A stretch of 64,000 nucleotides of DNA from positions 38,128-102,127 of the forward strand of contig RKRR01000078.1 in NCBI GenBank assembly GCA_007571305.1, read 5' to 3'. Of the stretch, positions 44,782-54,097 are shown in pieces (the stretch's first letter is position 1; each line of letters begins with the position of its first letter). The notes below the pieces were generated by a model. That model had not been told where the DNA came from and did not search any database. It saw only the letters and a program-made list of their open reading frames with translations. This stretch comes from Candidatus Poribacteria bacterium. GTDB taxonomy: Bacteria > Poribacteria > WGA-4E > WGA-3G. A program made the position numbers and the translations under genes.

Positions 44782-45753
44782 GTGGAAAATGCCGGTAGTG
44801 GAAGCGACCTACAGGTCGCAACCACGTCTTGTAGTTTAAACGACATCGTTGAATTTAATAGGGAGACTGCTGTCACTTTTGGTGTGTTTGATGGTATCCA
44901 TCTTGGACACCAAGCGGTTATTAAGACACTTCTGAAACGCGCTGCACACGAAAATTTGATGAGTGTATTGGTCGGTTTTTACCCACATCCACTTGCCTTC
45001 CTTGCCCCAGAACGATGTCCATCTCTCCTAACACCCTTTTCCAAGCGCCTCGAAATACTTCAACAATTTGGCATTGATGAAATTGTCATGCTCAGTTTTG
45101 ACGCACAGATTGCCTCAATGTCTCCTGAATCCTTTGTAGAATGTGTGCTCTTAGAGAAATGTCGGGCGAGGCACGTCGTTGTGGGGTATGCTTGCCAATT
45201 TGGCAAAGACCGGGCCGGGAACGCAGAGCGACTGGTGGAACTTAGCCAAGGGTATCCATTTGATGTTTCTATTGTTCCCCCTACGGAGGTGGATGGTGTC
45301 TCAGTCCATAGCACGCGTATCCGAGAAGCACTTGCACAAGGCGATCTTGAACGGAGTTCACAGTTGTTGGGGCGTTCCTATTCCTTGATCGGTAATGTCG
45401 TTCATGGCGATGGTCGTGGCAGGCAAATTGGGTTTCCTACCGCGAATATAGAAACCCAGGATCAAGTCTACCCGCCTAATGGTGTTTATGCGATCCGGGC
45501 AAAGTTAGAGGAACGATGGTTAGATGGGGTATTGAACATCGGAATACGCCCTACGTTTCACGGTGTGAGTATTCAGGTGGAGGGGCACTTCTTCAATTTT
45601 AACGAAATAATCTACGGTAAACCGATAGAAATATTCTTTGTAGAGAAGATTAGAAGTGAACGGAAATTCCCAAATCCTGAATTTCTGATTCAACAGATAC
45701 AACGCGATATCGCAGCCGCGACAGAGATTCTCGCATCGTCTACCTCCTTGTAG
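44782..45753 (+). CDS. ribF: Bifunctional riboflavin kinase / FAD synthetase
   Basis: About 323 residues. FAD synthetase half: VTFGVFDGIHLGHQAVIKTL, VVVGYACQFGKDRAGN and VHSTRIREALAQGDL; riboflavin kinase half: GRGRQIGFPTANIE and PPNGVYAIRA. Converts riboflavin to FMN and FAD. The start GTG at 44782 has AGAAGG ten nt upstream; the frame is open to a TTG at 44761 overlapping nrnA. truB, which commonly sits between rbfA/nrnA and ribF, is missing here. Confidence 0.93.
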   Translation: MENAGSGSDLQVATTSCSLNDIVEFNRETAVTFGVFDGIHLGHQAVIKTLLKRAAHENLMSVLVGFYPHPLAFLAPERCPSLLTPFSKRLEILQQFGIDEIVMLSFDAQIASMSPESFVECVLLEKCRARHVVVGYACQFGKDRAGNAERLVELSQGYPFDVSIVPPTEVDGVSVHSTRIREALAQGDLERSSQLLGRSYSLIGNVVHGDGRGRQIGFPTANIETQDQVYPPNGVYAIRAKLEERWLDGVLNIGIRPTFHGVSIQVEGHFFNFNEIIYGKPIEIFFVEKIRSERKFPNPEFLIQQIQRDIAAATEILASSTSL

Positions 45754-45801
45754 ATGATACCGCCTTAAAGTTAGGTGCTGCCGTGAGGTTGTGAGTTTAA
45801 T

Positions 45802-45830
45802 TTGAAATTTGGGTTGATTTGTGATATTAT
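45802..45830 (+). promoter_or_regulatory. Promoter for rpsO-pnp
   Basis: TTGAAA (45802-45807), 17-nt spacer, TATTAT (45825-45830), with a leader of about 105 nt before rpsO, where S15 autoregulatory structures are often found. Confidence 0.6.
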
Positions 45831-45940
45831 ATATGTATCAAATACAGATAGAAGAGATCGCACTCCCGATTACGATTGAGTTTTTATTCCATATATATTT
45901 TACGAAAGTGAGTTGTTCGACCAGAAGGAGGTGAACGCAA

Positions 45941-46231
45941 TTGGCAATCGATGCAGCAGAGAAGAAGAAATTGATCCAACAGTACCAGATACACCAACAA
46001 GACACTGGTTCCCCGGAGACTCAAGTGGCAATTTTGAATGCGCGTATTCAACAGTTAACTGAACATTTTCAGACACACCGGAAGGACTATCATTCGCGCC
46101 ATGGACTTTTCCGATTGGTTGGCAAGCAGCGCCGCTTGTTGCGGTATGTTTATAAGAAAGACGCAGCGCGCTATTACCGTTTAATTGATGATCTCGGAAT
46201 TCGTGACACCATCGGATCGAGGAGAAGTTAG
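45941..46231 (+). CDS. rpsO: Small ribosomal subunit protein uS15
   Basis: 96 residues. Binds 16S rRNA near the central domain; the sequence shows the family blocks DTGSPETQVAILNARIQQL, HFQTHRKDYHSRHGL and LVGKQRRLLRYVYKKD. The start is TTG with a strong AGAAGGAGGTG just upstream. rpsO followed by pnp is the conserved order. Confidence 0.95.
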   Translation: MAIDAAEKKKLIQQYQIHQQDTGSPETQVAILNARIQQLTEHFQTHRKDYHSRHGLFRLVGKQRRLLRYVYKKDAARYYRLIDDLGIRDTIGSRRS

Positions 46232-46470
46232 TTTTTATATCAACGCCGGACGAGTTTATCGTATCGGTGTTAAGCGGGAAACGAATAAGTCTTACCTTGT
46301 GATAAATGCCATGAGAATTGTCCGAGTGGCATTATCTGATGTTTTAAAGACTGTATGTATTGTTCTCAAATCGACAAAACTTTTTTCGGTGATGACTATT
46401 CTTAACCGCTTTTTTATGTTTCTACTTGGTAGCACGAGGAAATAGATAGGAAATACAGGAGTATTATATA

Positions 46471-48798
46471 GTGAAAGTTGAAATGCAACTTGGGAGCGAG
46501 AAGTTATCAATTGAAACCGGAAAAGTTGCGAAACAGGCAGATGGTGCCGTTTGGGTGCAATACGGTGGAACGGTTGTTTTAGTCACGGTGGTAGCCGATG
46601 ATGTTGAACAAGATCTCGATTTCTTTCCTTTAACAGTAGATTACCGTGAAAGGGCATACGCCGCTGGACGAATACCAACAGTTTATGGTAGGCGCGAGCC
46701 CCGTCCCGGGACATCAGAACAGTTGGTAGCTCGTTTAATTGACCATTGCATCCGCCCTCTCTTTCCAAAAGACTTTAAGGCTGAGGTGCAAATTTTATGT
46801 AACGTGTTTTCATCGGATGGTATCCATCCTGCGGATGTGCCTGCCCTTATTGGGACTTCAGCAGCATTGTCTATTTCTGATGTCCCCTTTGATGGACCTG
46901 TCGCTGCTGTCACCGTTGGAAAAGTTAAAGACAGATTAATCATCAATCCTACTTACGAGGAATTACATGCCTCAAGTATGGAATTGTTCGTAGGTGGCAA
47001 GGCTGACGCTGTTATGTCTGTTGAAGGCAATGGGCATGAAATTCCTGAAGATGAAGTCATTGACACAATTATCACCGCCCACGAGCAGATACAAGAGATC
47101 ATCAAACTTCAAGAAGGGTTGGCTGCTGGTTGCAGTAACACAAAACGCGACTATACCTCTAAAAATATCGGGTCTGACCTCAGTAGCCGTGTCCGGCATC
47201 TCGCTACTTCCCGTATTCGAGAGTCCATCGGGATAGCAGACAAGAAGGTACGGGAGGATTATCTCGAGCAGGTGCAGGAAGAGGTGCTCTCAGAAGTTCT
47301 TGAGGATACCCTTGAAGAAGTCGATCCCGATGCAACAAAAGATACCATTTCTATCTTAAGTGACATCGAAAAAGAAGAGATGCGTGAGGCAATTCTCACA
47401 CAGGGAAAACGTGTTGATGGTCGAGGTGTAACCGACATTCGCCCGATCTCAGGAGAAGTTGCATTACTCCCGCACACCCACGGCTCTGCTCTGTTTAGCA
47501 GAGGGCAAACACAGGCACTCTGTGTAACGACGCTCGGTACATCCGGAGATGAAGATGTCCGGCGGGGACTTGATGGCGAAGCAAGACGTTCCTTCTTTTT
47601 GCATTATAACTTCCCACCTTTCAGTACCGGTGAAGTCAAACGTATGATGGGACCCGGTCGCCGCGAAATCGGGCACGGGGCACTCGCGCAAAAGGCACTT
47701 GAACCGGTTATTCCCGATAGAGAAGAATTTCATTATACCATTCGGGTCGTCTCCGAGATTTTGGAGTCTAATGCCTCATCTTCAATGGCAAGTGTCTGCG
47801 GCGCAACACTTGCACTCTTAGATGCGGGTGTGCCACTTAAAAGACCCGTCGCTGGGATCGGGGTCGGTCTTATCAAGGAAGGTGAACAGGAAGCCATTCT
47901 TACTGATATGCTTGGAACCGAGGATTTTCTCGGTGATATGGACTTTAAAATAGCAGGAACCAGTGAAGGTGTCACGGCTATACAAATGGACATCAAGATT
48001 GCCGGTGTTACACCTGAATTGATGCGTCGGGCAATTCATCAGGCAAGAGAGGCACGTCTATCGGTCATAGAACAGATGAACGCTGTCATAGCCGAACCGC
48101 GTGCGGAATTATCACCCTACGCGCCTCGAATTTACTCCCTCCAGATTGCACAGCAGAAAATCAAAGACCTTATCGGTCCGCGGGGTAAAACTGTGCAGGG
48201 TATCCAAGAAGAGACAAACACAACCATCAATATCGAAGATAGTGGAACTGTTGAGATTGCCGCGACAAGCGCAGAAGATGTGAAACGCGCAGAGGAGCAA
48301 ATTCGGGCAATCACTGCTATGCCTGAGATTGGCAAGGAGTACACGGGTAAGGTGGTCCGGACAGCACCTTTTGGTGCGTTTGTCGAGATCCTGCCGGGTA
48401 AGGATGGGCTTGTCCATATTTCACAAATGGGGGCTGGGTATGTCCGCCGCGCCGAGGATGTTATGCAGGTTGGTGACGAAGTTACCGTCCGCATTCTTAC
48501 TATTGATGAGCAGGATCGCGTAGATCTTACACTTGTTGCCGCAGGAGGCGTGCCTGTTGAAGAACTGAATATTGAATCAAGTGAGGATCGCGAATTCTCA
48601 TCCGATTGGAGCCCTCCCAGAGAATCCCGGGACTCCCGTCGCTCTAGCTACCGTGATAATCGAGATTCTCGTGGCTACCGTGATAGGCGTTCTAATGACA
48701 CACGCGAGCGACGTGGAAATCGATATAACTCACGAGATGATTCTCGCGACTTCCGTAATCAACGCTCACCGCGCATTCCCAAAGGACGTTCTCGATAG
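46471..48798 (+). CDS. pnp: Polyribonucleotide nucleotidyltransferase (PNPase) with long Arg/Ser/Asp tail
   Basis: 775 residues. Two RNase PH-like domains (catalytic core about 1-545, including HYNFPPFSTGEVKRMMGPGRREIGHG and DMLGTEDFLGDMDFKIAGT), KH domain (about 555-615, IKDLIGPRGKTVQGIQEE) and S1 domain (about 620-690, GKEYTGKVVRTAPFGAFVEI). A tail of about 80 residues follows that is almost only Arg, Ser, Asp, Asn, Tyr and Gly (e.g. ESRDSRRSSYRDNRDSR), well beyond the usual end of the family (about 700). It degrades RNA phosphorolytically. Start GTG with AGGAG 9 nt upstream. Confidence 0.95.
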   Translation: MKVEMQLGSEKLSIETGKVAKQADGAVWVQYGGTVVLVTVVADDVEQDLDFFPLTVDYRERAYAAGRIPTVYGRREPRPGTSEQLVARLIDHCIRPLFPKDFKAEVQILCNVFSSDGIHPADVPALIGTSAALSISDVPFDGPVAAVTVGKVKDRLIINPTYEELHASSMELFVGGKADAVMSVEGNGHEIPEDEVIDTIITAHEQIQEIIKLQEGLAAGCSNTKRDYTSKNIGSDLSSRVRHLATSRIRESIGIADKKVREDYLEQVQEEVLSEVLEDTLEEVDPDATKDTISILSDIEKEEMREAILTQGKRVDGRGVTDIRPISGEVALLPHTHGSALFSRGQTQALCVTTLGTSGDEDVRRGLDGEARRSFFLHYNFPPFSTGEVKRMMGPGRREIGHGALAQKALEPVIPDREEFHYTIRVVSEILESNASSSMASVCGATLALLDAGVPLKRPVAGIGVGLIKEGEQEAILTDMLGTEDFLGDMDFKIAGTSEGVTAIQMDIKIAGVTPELMRRAIHQAREARLSVIEQMNAVIAEPRAELSPYAPRIYSLQIAQQKIKDLIGPRGKTVQGIQEETNTTINIEDSGTVEIAATSAEDVKRAEEQIRAITAMPEIGKEYTGKVVRTAPFGAFVEILPGKDGLVHISQMGAGYVRRAEDVMQVGDEVTVRILTIDEQDRVDLTLVAAGGVPVEELNIESSEDREFSSDWSPPRESRDSRRSSYRDNRDSRGYRDRRSNDTRERRGNRYNSRDDSRDFRNQRSPRIPKGRSR

Positions 48799-48837
48799 AC
48801 GGAACGCGTTGTAACAACCAATTTTCATAGAGCACAG

Positions 48838-48869
48838 AATAGGGTGAAGGGTGATTCCTTTACCCTATT
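48838..48869. terminator. Hairpin after pnp
   Basis: AATAGGGTGAAGG and CCTTTACCCTATT form a 13-bp stem (one G-T pair) with a 6-nt loop. It has no long T-run, so termination may be inefficient or it may protect the 3' end. Confidence 0.6.
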
Positions 48870-48937
48870 TCTATGTTGAAGCCTCGAATACCACTGACTT
48901 TAGGCACTTGAACTTATAGACAGAGGAAATTTAAAAT

Positions 48938-48967
48938 TTGGCATGTTCCCTGTACTTGTGCTATAAT
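48938..48967 (+). promoter_or_regulatory. Promoter for the small membrane protein gene
   Basis: TTGGCA (48938-48943), 18-nt spacer, TATAAT (48962-48967), about 90 nt before the ATG at 49057. Confidence 0.6.
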
Positions 48968-49056
48968 ATGAATGTCGTACAGTTATCCCATCTTTAGGCA
49001 AGGACGATACATTCGCCAGATGAAGTAAAACACACCACTGAAATGAGGGCAAACCC

Positions 49057-49317
49057 ATGAAAGCACGACGTAACCTAACAAAACATGCCTTTGATAAAGG
49101 AGATTTGCTCGATCAAAAATGGCTCACCTATTTTTTAACCGTTGTTCTCATACTCCTTGTTCTTGTCTTTGTTGTTCTATTATCGCCTACCTATAAGCGG
49201 TATGTTGTTGATACTGTTAAATCTGTGTTTTATGGTGGAAAGCAGAAAGCACCGAAACCGAAAGCGGCTCCAGTCAACTTTCAGCCACCTGCACTCACGA
49301 AGGGTCTCATATTTTAA
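49057..49317 (+). CDS. Small single-helix membrane protein, unknown
   Basis: 86 residues. A basic N-terminus (KARRNLTKHAF), one strong membrane helix (about 23-42, LTYFLTVVLILLVLVFVVLL) and a lysine/proline-rich C-terminal part. I do not recognise a family. It has GAGGG a few nt before the ATG and its own promoter. The stop codon TAA (49315-49317) is formed by the first three bases of repeat element D, so the original C-terminus may have been cut or altered by its insertion. Confidence 0.55.
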   Translation: MKARRNLTKHAFDKGDLLDQKWLTYFLTVVLILLVLVFVVLLSPTYKRYVVDTVKSVFYGGKQKAPKPKAAPVNFQPPALTKGLIF

Positions 49318-49476
49318 CCCAAGTTGCGAGTTCTGTAGCATCACCTGTTAGGTTGTGCCTCTTCGCACGCAGGAGACTGACGGTCTCCTACGCTACGAGA
49401 GACTGCGGATTCTGAGCGTTTTTCACTGAAAATAGCAGATGCCTCTCTGAAATTGTGTCCGTAGCAACGTGGGTTA
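49315..49476. repeat. Family-1 repeat element, copy D
   Basis: 162 bp, ends TAACCCAAGTTGC and, read inward from the right, TAACCCACGTTGCTAC. Hairpin core in plus orientation at 49338-49358. A second stem, AGGAGAC-TGACG-GTCTCCT, follows. It supplies the stop codon of the upstream gene. Confidence 0.8.
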
Positions 49477-49572
49477 TTTTACGGAACAGACAAAAACGTG
49501 AGGATTAGGAGGCACGAGGCTAACTTTAGGACACCCATCTGTCCTTTCTATCGACGAAACTCGGGGGAAAGA

Positions 49573-50088
49573 ATGTCTAAAACGTTTTTCATTTTCGTGC
49601 TACCGATTTGGTTGAGTTTAATCTCTGGGTGCGGTTATGTTTCTAAATCAGAGTATTTGGAACACATCTCAACTATTCGTATCGCACCGATTGAAATTCT
49701 GGATGCAGATTTTGCTTATAATAACGCTGCCCAACGTCCGAATGATGAAGTCATCCACGAGAAGCTAACCCAACGTTTCAACCGTAAATGGCGAGATGGA
49801 AACGATGCCGAATTCACGATGCGGATACAAGATTACCATGTGAAGGAACACGGCTTCGGACCTAACGGTGAAGTTGAACTGGTGCGGATGACGCTTCAGA
49901 TAGAGTATCAATTTATAGATAGGATCCGGGGTCAAATTATTGAGGAAAGTGATAACTATCTCCAAGTCCACGATTTCTATATTGTCCCCAATCGGGCTGA
50001 ACCAATGGAAAGTCCTGAACAAGCTCGAGGCCTTATTGTAGAGGAGTTGATCGAAGACCTTTACAACCAACTCGCTGAGCAGTGGTAG
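49573..50088 (+). CDS. LptE-like outer-membrane lipoprotein
   Basis: 171 residues. Signal peptide with lipobox LISGC (C20) directly followed by GYVSKSEYLEHISTIRIAPIEI, the start pattern of LptE (LPS-assembly lipoprotein). LptE plugs the LptD barrel that inserts lipopolysaccharide into the outer membrane. Residues 40-170 alternate helices and strands as expected. The ATG at 49573 has GGGGGAA just before it; the longer frame has none. Assignment is moderately sure. The DUF6599-like gene starts close behind. Confidence 0.6.
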   Translation: MSKTFFIFVLPIWLSLISGCGYVSKSEYLEHISTIRIAPIEILDADFAYNNAAQRPNDEVIHEKLTQRFNRKWRDGNDAEFTMRIQDYHVKEHGFGPNGEVELVRMTLQIEYQFIDRIRGQIIEESDNYLQVHDFYIVPNRAEPMESPEQARGLIVEELIEDLYNQLAEQW

Positions 50089-50117
50089 CAGAACCTAGCG
50101 TAGGAGCCCGCGCCCGC

Positions 50118-51161
50118 ATGAAACGTAAAACAGGATATCCTTTTCAAAGACTTCATCGTTTTTCGCTCTGTATGACCTTTTTCTGTAGTCTCGTGCTAAT
50201 TTCGTGCAGTGAAGAACAAGGAAATTGGACAGCCGTTCAACAGGAAGGTAAATATATCTACGGAGTCTGGCACAGCACGACACTCAAGACAGCAGAACAG
50301 ATAATGCAGGAGGTTTTTGAGAATATCAGCAGTGCTCCGACATTACCGACAGAATCACGAACGGCGCGAGGCGATGAGGGAACAAATATTTCACCTGAGC
50401 GTCTCTTACCGAGCGATGGTGACATATTGGATTGGGTGCGGTCGCGCTCACCATCAACCTACGAAGGCAAAAGCCTCTATCGGGATAGAGCCGAGTCACC
50501 GGATCTGTTATATGCTTACGGTTTCCAGCGGCAAGCGGAAGTGGAATATCAAACACCGCGATTTGGTTCAAAGCCTTTGATTTTGCTCGAAATTTTCGAT
50601 ATGGACACCCCTGAAAATGCCTTTGGGATTTATAATTTTCATGTCTATCCGCAAGTAAAGTTTGAGTGGGTAGGCAGCAAGGCGATCCTTTCGGGTGGGT
50701 ATCTCCGATTTTCAAAAGGGAAATATTTTATTCAGATCGAAGGCTACGAATTCGCGACGGGGATTCGTGAAGCGATGGTGCTGCTCGCAAAAAATATCGC
50801 CGCAGGGATTAAAAAACCTGCTTCAGAACCACGAATGCTTGCTTTACTCCCAAAAAATAAGATGAGTGGAAGTGTCAAATTATTCCGGTCGAACTGGGTT
50901 TTGCGTCAACTTTACAACACATTGCCTGTTAATGTGCCCCAATTAAGTGATACGGCATTCGGAGTATCCGCTCGCTATCGGGATAACCCAGATTTAAAAA
51001 ATTGGGTGGAGGCACAGATCGTTTTTATCATTCATTTTCCGGATCCTTCTGTAGCAAAATCTGCTTATACTATCTACCGAGATTCCGTGATGGAAGCGGC
51101 ACTGCCTCTTGAAGTTGGCACAACTGGACCGCTTCTTGTGAATGAGTCTTTGGTTCCGTAG
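50118..51161 (+). CDS. DUF6599-like lipoprotein
   Basis: 347 residues from ATG 50118, with signal peptide and lipobox VLISC (C30). The body contains RLLPSDGDILDWVRSRSPSTYEGKSLYRD and ILLEIFDMDTPENAFGIYNF, typical of the DUF6599 group of bacterial surface proteins of unknown role, and SGSVKLFRSNWVLRQLYNTL later. AGGAG lies 12 nt upstream. It may share a transcript with the LptE-like gene. Confidence 0.65.
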   Translation: MKRKTGYPFQRLHRFSLCMTFFCSLVLISCSEEQGNWTAVQQEGKYIYGVWHSTTLKTAEQIMQEVFENISSAPTLPTESRTARGDEGTNISPERLLPSDGDILDWVRSRSPSTYEGKSLYRDRAESPDLLYAYGFQRQAEVEYQTPRFGSKPLILLEIFDMDTPENAFGIYNFHVYPQVKFEWVGSKAILSGGYLRFSKGKYFIQIEGYEFATGIREAMVLLAKNIAAGIKKPASEPRMLALLPKNKMSGSVKLFRSNWVLRQLYNTLPVNVPQLSDTAFGVSARYRDNPDLKNWVEAQIVFIIHFPDPSVAKSAYTIYRDSVMEAALPLEVGTTGPLLVNESLVP

Positions 51162-51233
51162 TGGAGGAGAAAGAAGTTTTTGATAATTCTATAGCACGTA
51201 ATGTAAGGGAACATCACAAGAAGGAGTTTTCTG

Positions 51234-51986
51234 ATGCGAGGAGATTTTGAAGCCTATCTCAACGATTTATTTCGTGATGAAAATGGGAATCTTGATTTAG
51301 CATCACTGTTGGCATTAGAGGATGAAGCTGACATGGATGTCGCAGTGATTATGCCGAATACCCAACCGCTTCCCGAAAATGGTGAACTCGCCGATGCGAT
51401 TCGCGGTAATTCGCGTGCCCTTGGCTGTGCCCTCGTACATCCAACGGAACCAGAACCCGTTGAACAGGTGAGATTGGCAGCCGAAGCGTGGGGAATGCGC
51501 GGGATCAAACTCATGCCTGCAGTTCACAACTACGATGTGGACGATGAAATCGTGCGTCCTGTTGTTGAAGCTGCCCGTGACTATGGGCTTATTGTTTCAA
51601 TTCATTCCGGACCCAACAATTGCCATCCCAACCGGATTGGTACTGTGGCAGGTTGGGTCCCAGAAACCCCGGTTATCATGGATCACATGGGACTTCCAGA
51701 CGATTTGGATTCGGCTATCTCTGCCGCAAAAGATAACAAAAATATCTCGTTGGGGACAACTATCTTACGTTTTCATCGGCGGTGGGGAACGGATCCGGAG
51801 ACCGTTGTTCCAACGGAAGTAAAAACCGCTGTTGATGAGCTTGGACCTGATCAGATAGTCTTCGGCTCTAATTTACCTGAGTACCGTCCTATTCAGGTTA
51901 TCAACGCCCTCAAGCGGTTGGAGCTCGGAGATGATGCTGAAGCACAGATTTTCGGTGGAAATCTCGCCCGTATTTATGGACTGTAA
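51234..51986 (+). CDS. Amidohydrolase family 2 protein
   Basis: 250 residues, TIM-barrel amidohydrolase (ACMSD-like). Visible blocks: VAVIMPNTQP, RGIKLMPAVHNYDVDDEIVRPVVEAARDYGLIVSIHSG (metal-ligand histidine), PVIMDHMGLPDD (second histidine) and the end VFGSNLPEYRPIQVINALK. Substrate not predictable. AAGAAGGAG precedes the ATG. The usual N-terminal HxH metal site is not seen, so the protein may be short at its start or have an altered metal site. Confidence 0.8.
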   Translation: MRGDFEAYLNDLFRDENGNLDLASLLALEDEADMDVAVIMPNTQPLPENGELADAIRGNSRALGCALVHPTEPEPVEQVRLAAEAWGMRGIKLMPAVHNYDVDDEIVRPVVEAARDYGLIVSIHSGPNNCHPNRIGTVAGWVPETPVIMDHMGLPDDLDSAISAAKDNKNISLGTTILRFHRRWGTDPETVVPTEVKTAVDELGPDQIVFGSNLPEYRPIQVINALKRLELGDDAEAQIFGGNLARIYGL

Positions 51987-52020
51987 CTGCTTGGGTACCT
52001 CACCGCTCCGCCTCCGCTGG

Positions 52021-52037
52021 CGAGGTTTCTAACCTCG
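52021..52037. repeat. Hairpin CGAGGTT-TCT-AACCTCG
   Basis: Seven-base perfect arms, in the short spacer before gcvT; relative of the GGGCGAGGT units at 10072. Confidence 0.45.
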
Positions 52038-52067
52038 TCTACCTTATGCCCAACGGGATGTAAAGAA

Positions 52068-53144
52068 ATGAAGCGAACACCCCTTTATGAGGTCCATAGA
52101 AACCTCAATGCGAAATTCACCGAATTCGGCGGTTGGGAGATGCCCATTCAGTATAGCAGCATTGTTGCGGAACATTTGGCTGTTCGGAGCATTGTCGGTT
52201 TGTTTGACCTATCGCACATGGGAGAGATTGAAGTCTCTGGACAGGGAGCGAACGAATTGGTACAGAAGCTCAGCACGAATGATGTCAGTCGTTTAAGCGA
52301 TGGGCGTGTGTTGTACACCCTATTCTGCAATGAAACAGGTGGGATCGTTGATGACCTACTTGTCTACCGACACGCTGATCATCACTATATGCTGGTAGTC
52401 AATGCCGCCACGATAGAAAAAGATTTGGCGTGGGTGGAATCCTGTAACGATACAGGTGCAGAAGTAAAGGACATGTCCGAGGAGACGGCTCTCATTGCTC
52501 TGCAGGGTCCAAAGGCAATAGATATTCTGAATCCTTTCGTTCCTAAGAGAGATGTCTCCGAGATTCCGTATTTCCGGTTTACAGTTGGTGAAGTTGCTGG
52601 TGTCCCTACTCTTATTTCACGTACGGGGTATACCGGTGAAATTGGATTTGAGTTGTATGTTTCTGCAGCGGATGCCGGGCGTTTGTGGGCTGCTCTGTAT
52701 CCTACTGTCATCGCGGCAGAAGGGCAACCTATAGGGCTTGGGGCGCGCGACACGTTGCGCCTTGAAGCAGGACTTCGTCTTTACGGAACGGATATGAACG
52801 ACGACATGAATCCGTTTGAAGTCGGGCTTGGTAAGTTTATCAGATTTAAAAATCGACAATTTATCGGTAAAAGCGCACTCGTTGCAGAAAAAAAGAAAGG
52901 CATCTCGAAACAGATGATAGGATTTCAGATGCTTGACCGTGCTGTAGCACGTGCTGGTTATGCAGTTTATCAAGGCAATCAACGCATCGGTAGCGTGACC
53001 AGTGGTGCTCCTTCGCCGAGTCTTAAGTGTAGTATCGGTTTCGCCTCTATAAAGTCGCAAGTGAAACCTGAGGATGGAAAAATCGATATAGAAATTCGTG
53101 GCAAGATGCATCCTGCTAAAATTGTAACCGTCCCTTTTATCTAA
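52068..53144 (+). CDS. gcvT: Glycine cleavage system T protein (aminomethyltransferase)
   Basis: 358 residues. Transfers the aminomethyl group from lipoyl-GcvH to tetrahydrofolate. Blocks: FGGWEMPIQYSSIVAEHLAVR, GLFDLSHMGEIEVSG, LISRTGYTGEIGFELYV, GARDTLRLEAGLRLYGTDM, and the C-terminal domain QMIGFQMLDRAVARAGYAVY. gcvH and gcvP follow only after about 3.1 kb, so the operon is interrupted (see findings). Confidence 0.95.
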   Translation: MKRTPLYEVHRNLNAKFTEFGGWEMPIQYSSIVAEHLAVRSIVGLFDLSHMGEIEVSGQGANELVQKLSTNDVSRLSDGRVLYTLFCNETGGIVDDLLVYRHADHHYMLVVNAATIEKDLAWVESCNDTGAEVKDMSEETALIALQGPKAIDILNPFVPKRDVSEIPYFRFTVGEVAGVPTLISRTGYTGEIGFELYVSAADAGRLWAALYPTVIAAEGQPIGLGARDTLRLEAGLRLYGTDMNDDMNPFEVGLGKFIRFKNRQFIGKSALVAEKKKGISKQMIGFQMLDRAVARAGYAVYQGNQRIGSVTSGAPSPSLKCSIGFASIKSQVKPEDGKIDIEIRGKMHPAKIVTVPFI

Positions 53145-53173
53145 TATCTATCAATTATCAAACGGAGAAAATC

Positions 53174-53986
53174 ATGGATACCGTAAACGACTTTGAATTC
53201 AAACAGAGAAAATATATGCCAGTCTTTCCAAAAATAAATGGCAAAACGACTGTCTATATAGAAGGCTATCCGTGTGAAGACGACGAACCTATGGCAGCGA
53301 CCAATTTTCACGGTGAACAGATTACTACGTTTTTCGAGCAACTCAAGCGATACTTTTCGATCAATGAATTGGTGTATATCGGAATTGACAGTTTTATCTA
53401 CTATCATGAAGGAGACATTACCAAATCCGTCGCACCTGATATCTACATTGTGTTTGGCGTTGATAAATACCCCCACCGCCGCAGTTTCTATACATGGGCA
53501 GAAGGCGCAGCACCCGTTGCGGTTTTTGAGTTCCTCTCCGACTCAACAGCACGGCAAGATCGGAATGAAAAAGTCGACGTGTATCTCAGTGATATAGGTG
53601 TCCAAGAGTATTTTATACATCAACCGGAGTTGAAGAAGCCTGCGGAATTTCGCGGGTGGCGGCGGGATCTATCAGGGAACACTGTTGAGATGGAACCCGA
53701 CCCACAAGGCGGTCTGTTCAGCGAGGCGTTAAATCTCTATTTTCGCTGGGAGGAACAACAGCACACCCACGTTAGACTGCTCCGTCCATATCTACCAGAC
53801 GGCACGCCGATTACAACTTCTCTCGAAGAACATCATCTGAGAGAAGCAGCACAAGCACGCGCAGAAGGAGAAGCACAACGCAGACAAGATGCCGAAAAAC
53901 TCGCAGCAACTGAAGCACAACGTAGGCAAGATGCTGAAGCAGAATTAGAGAAACTCCGCGCGCAACTCGCAAAATTTCAACGTTAA
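53174..53986 (+). CDS. Uma2-type PD-(D/E)XK nuclease with coiled-coil tail
   Basis: 270 residues. Uma2 (DUF820) core: NELVYIGIDSFIYY, SVAPDIYIVFGV (D89), then PVAVFEFLSDSTARQDRNEK (E119) and VQEYFIHQPE. These domains have a restriction-enzyme fold; their roles are uncertain. The last about 60 residues are repeats of EAQRRQDAEKLAATEAQRRQ-type heptads, a clear coiled coil. Follows gcvT by 29 nt and separates it from gcvH. Confidence 0.85.
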   Translation: MDTVNDFEFKQRKYMPVFPKINGKTTVYIEGYPCEDDEPMAATNFHGEQITTFFEQLKRYFSINELVYIGIDSFIYYHEGDITKSVAPDIYIVFGVDKYPHRRSFYTWAEGAAPVAVFEFLSDSTARQDRNEKVDVYLSDIGVQEYFIHQPELKKPAEFRGWRRDLSGNTVEMEPDPQGGLFSEALNLYFRWEEQQHTHVRLLRPYLPDGTPITTSLEEHHLREAAQARAEGEAQRRQDAEKLAATEAQRRQDAEAELEKLRAQLAKFQR

Positions 53987-54097
53987 TAGTTACCCAACGA
54001 AAGCGTTAACAGGACGCGATGTCCGTATTTGCAGCACAAACTGTTAATGTTGATAACTTGTGAAATCCAACATCATCCGTGATACAGACAAGAAACA

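Noticed and set aside
46185-46445. Frame between rpsO and pnp
   Set aside because: Overlaps rpsO out of frame, has no ribosome site, and the product resembles nothing known.
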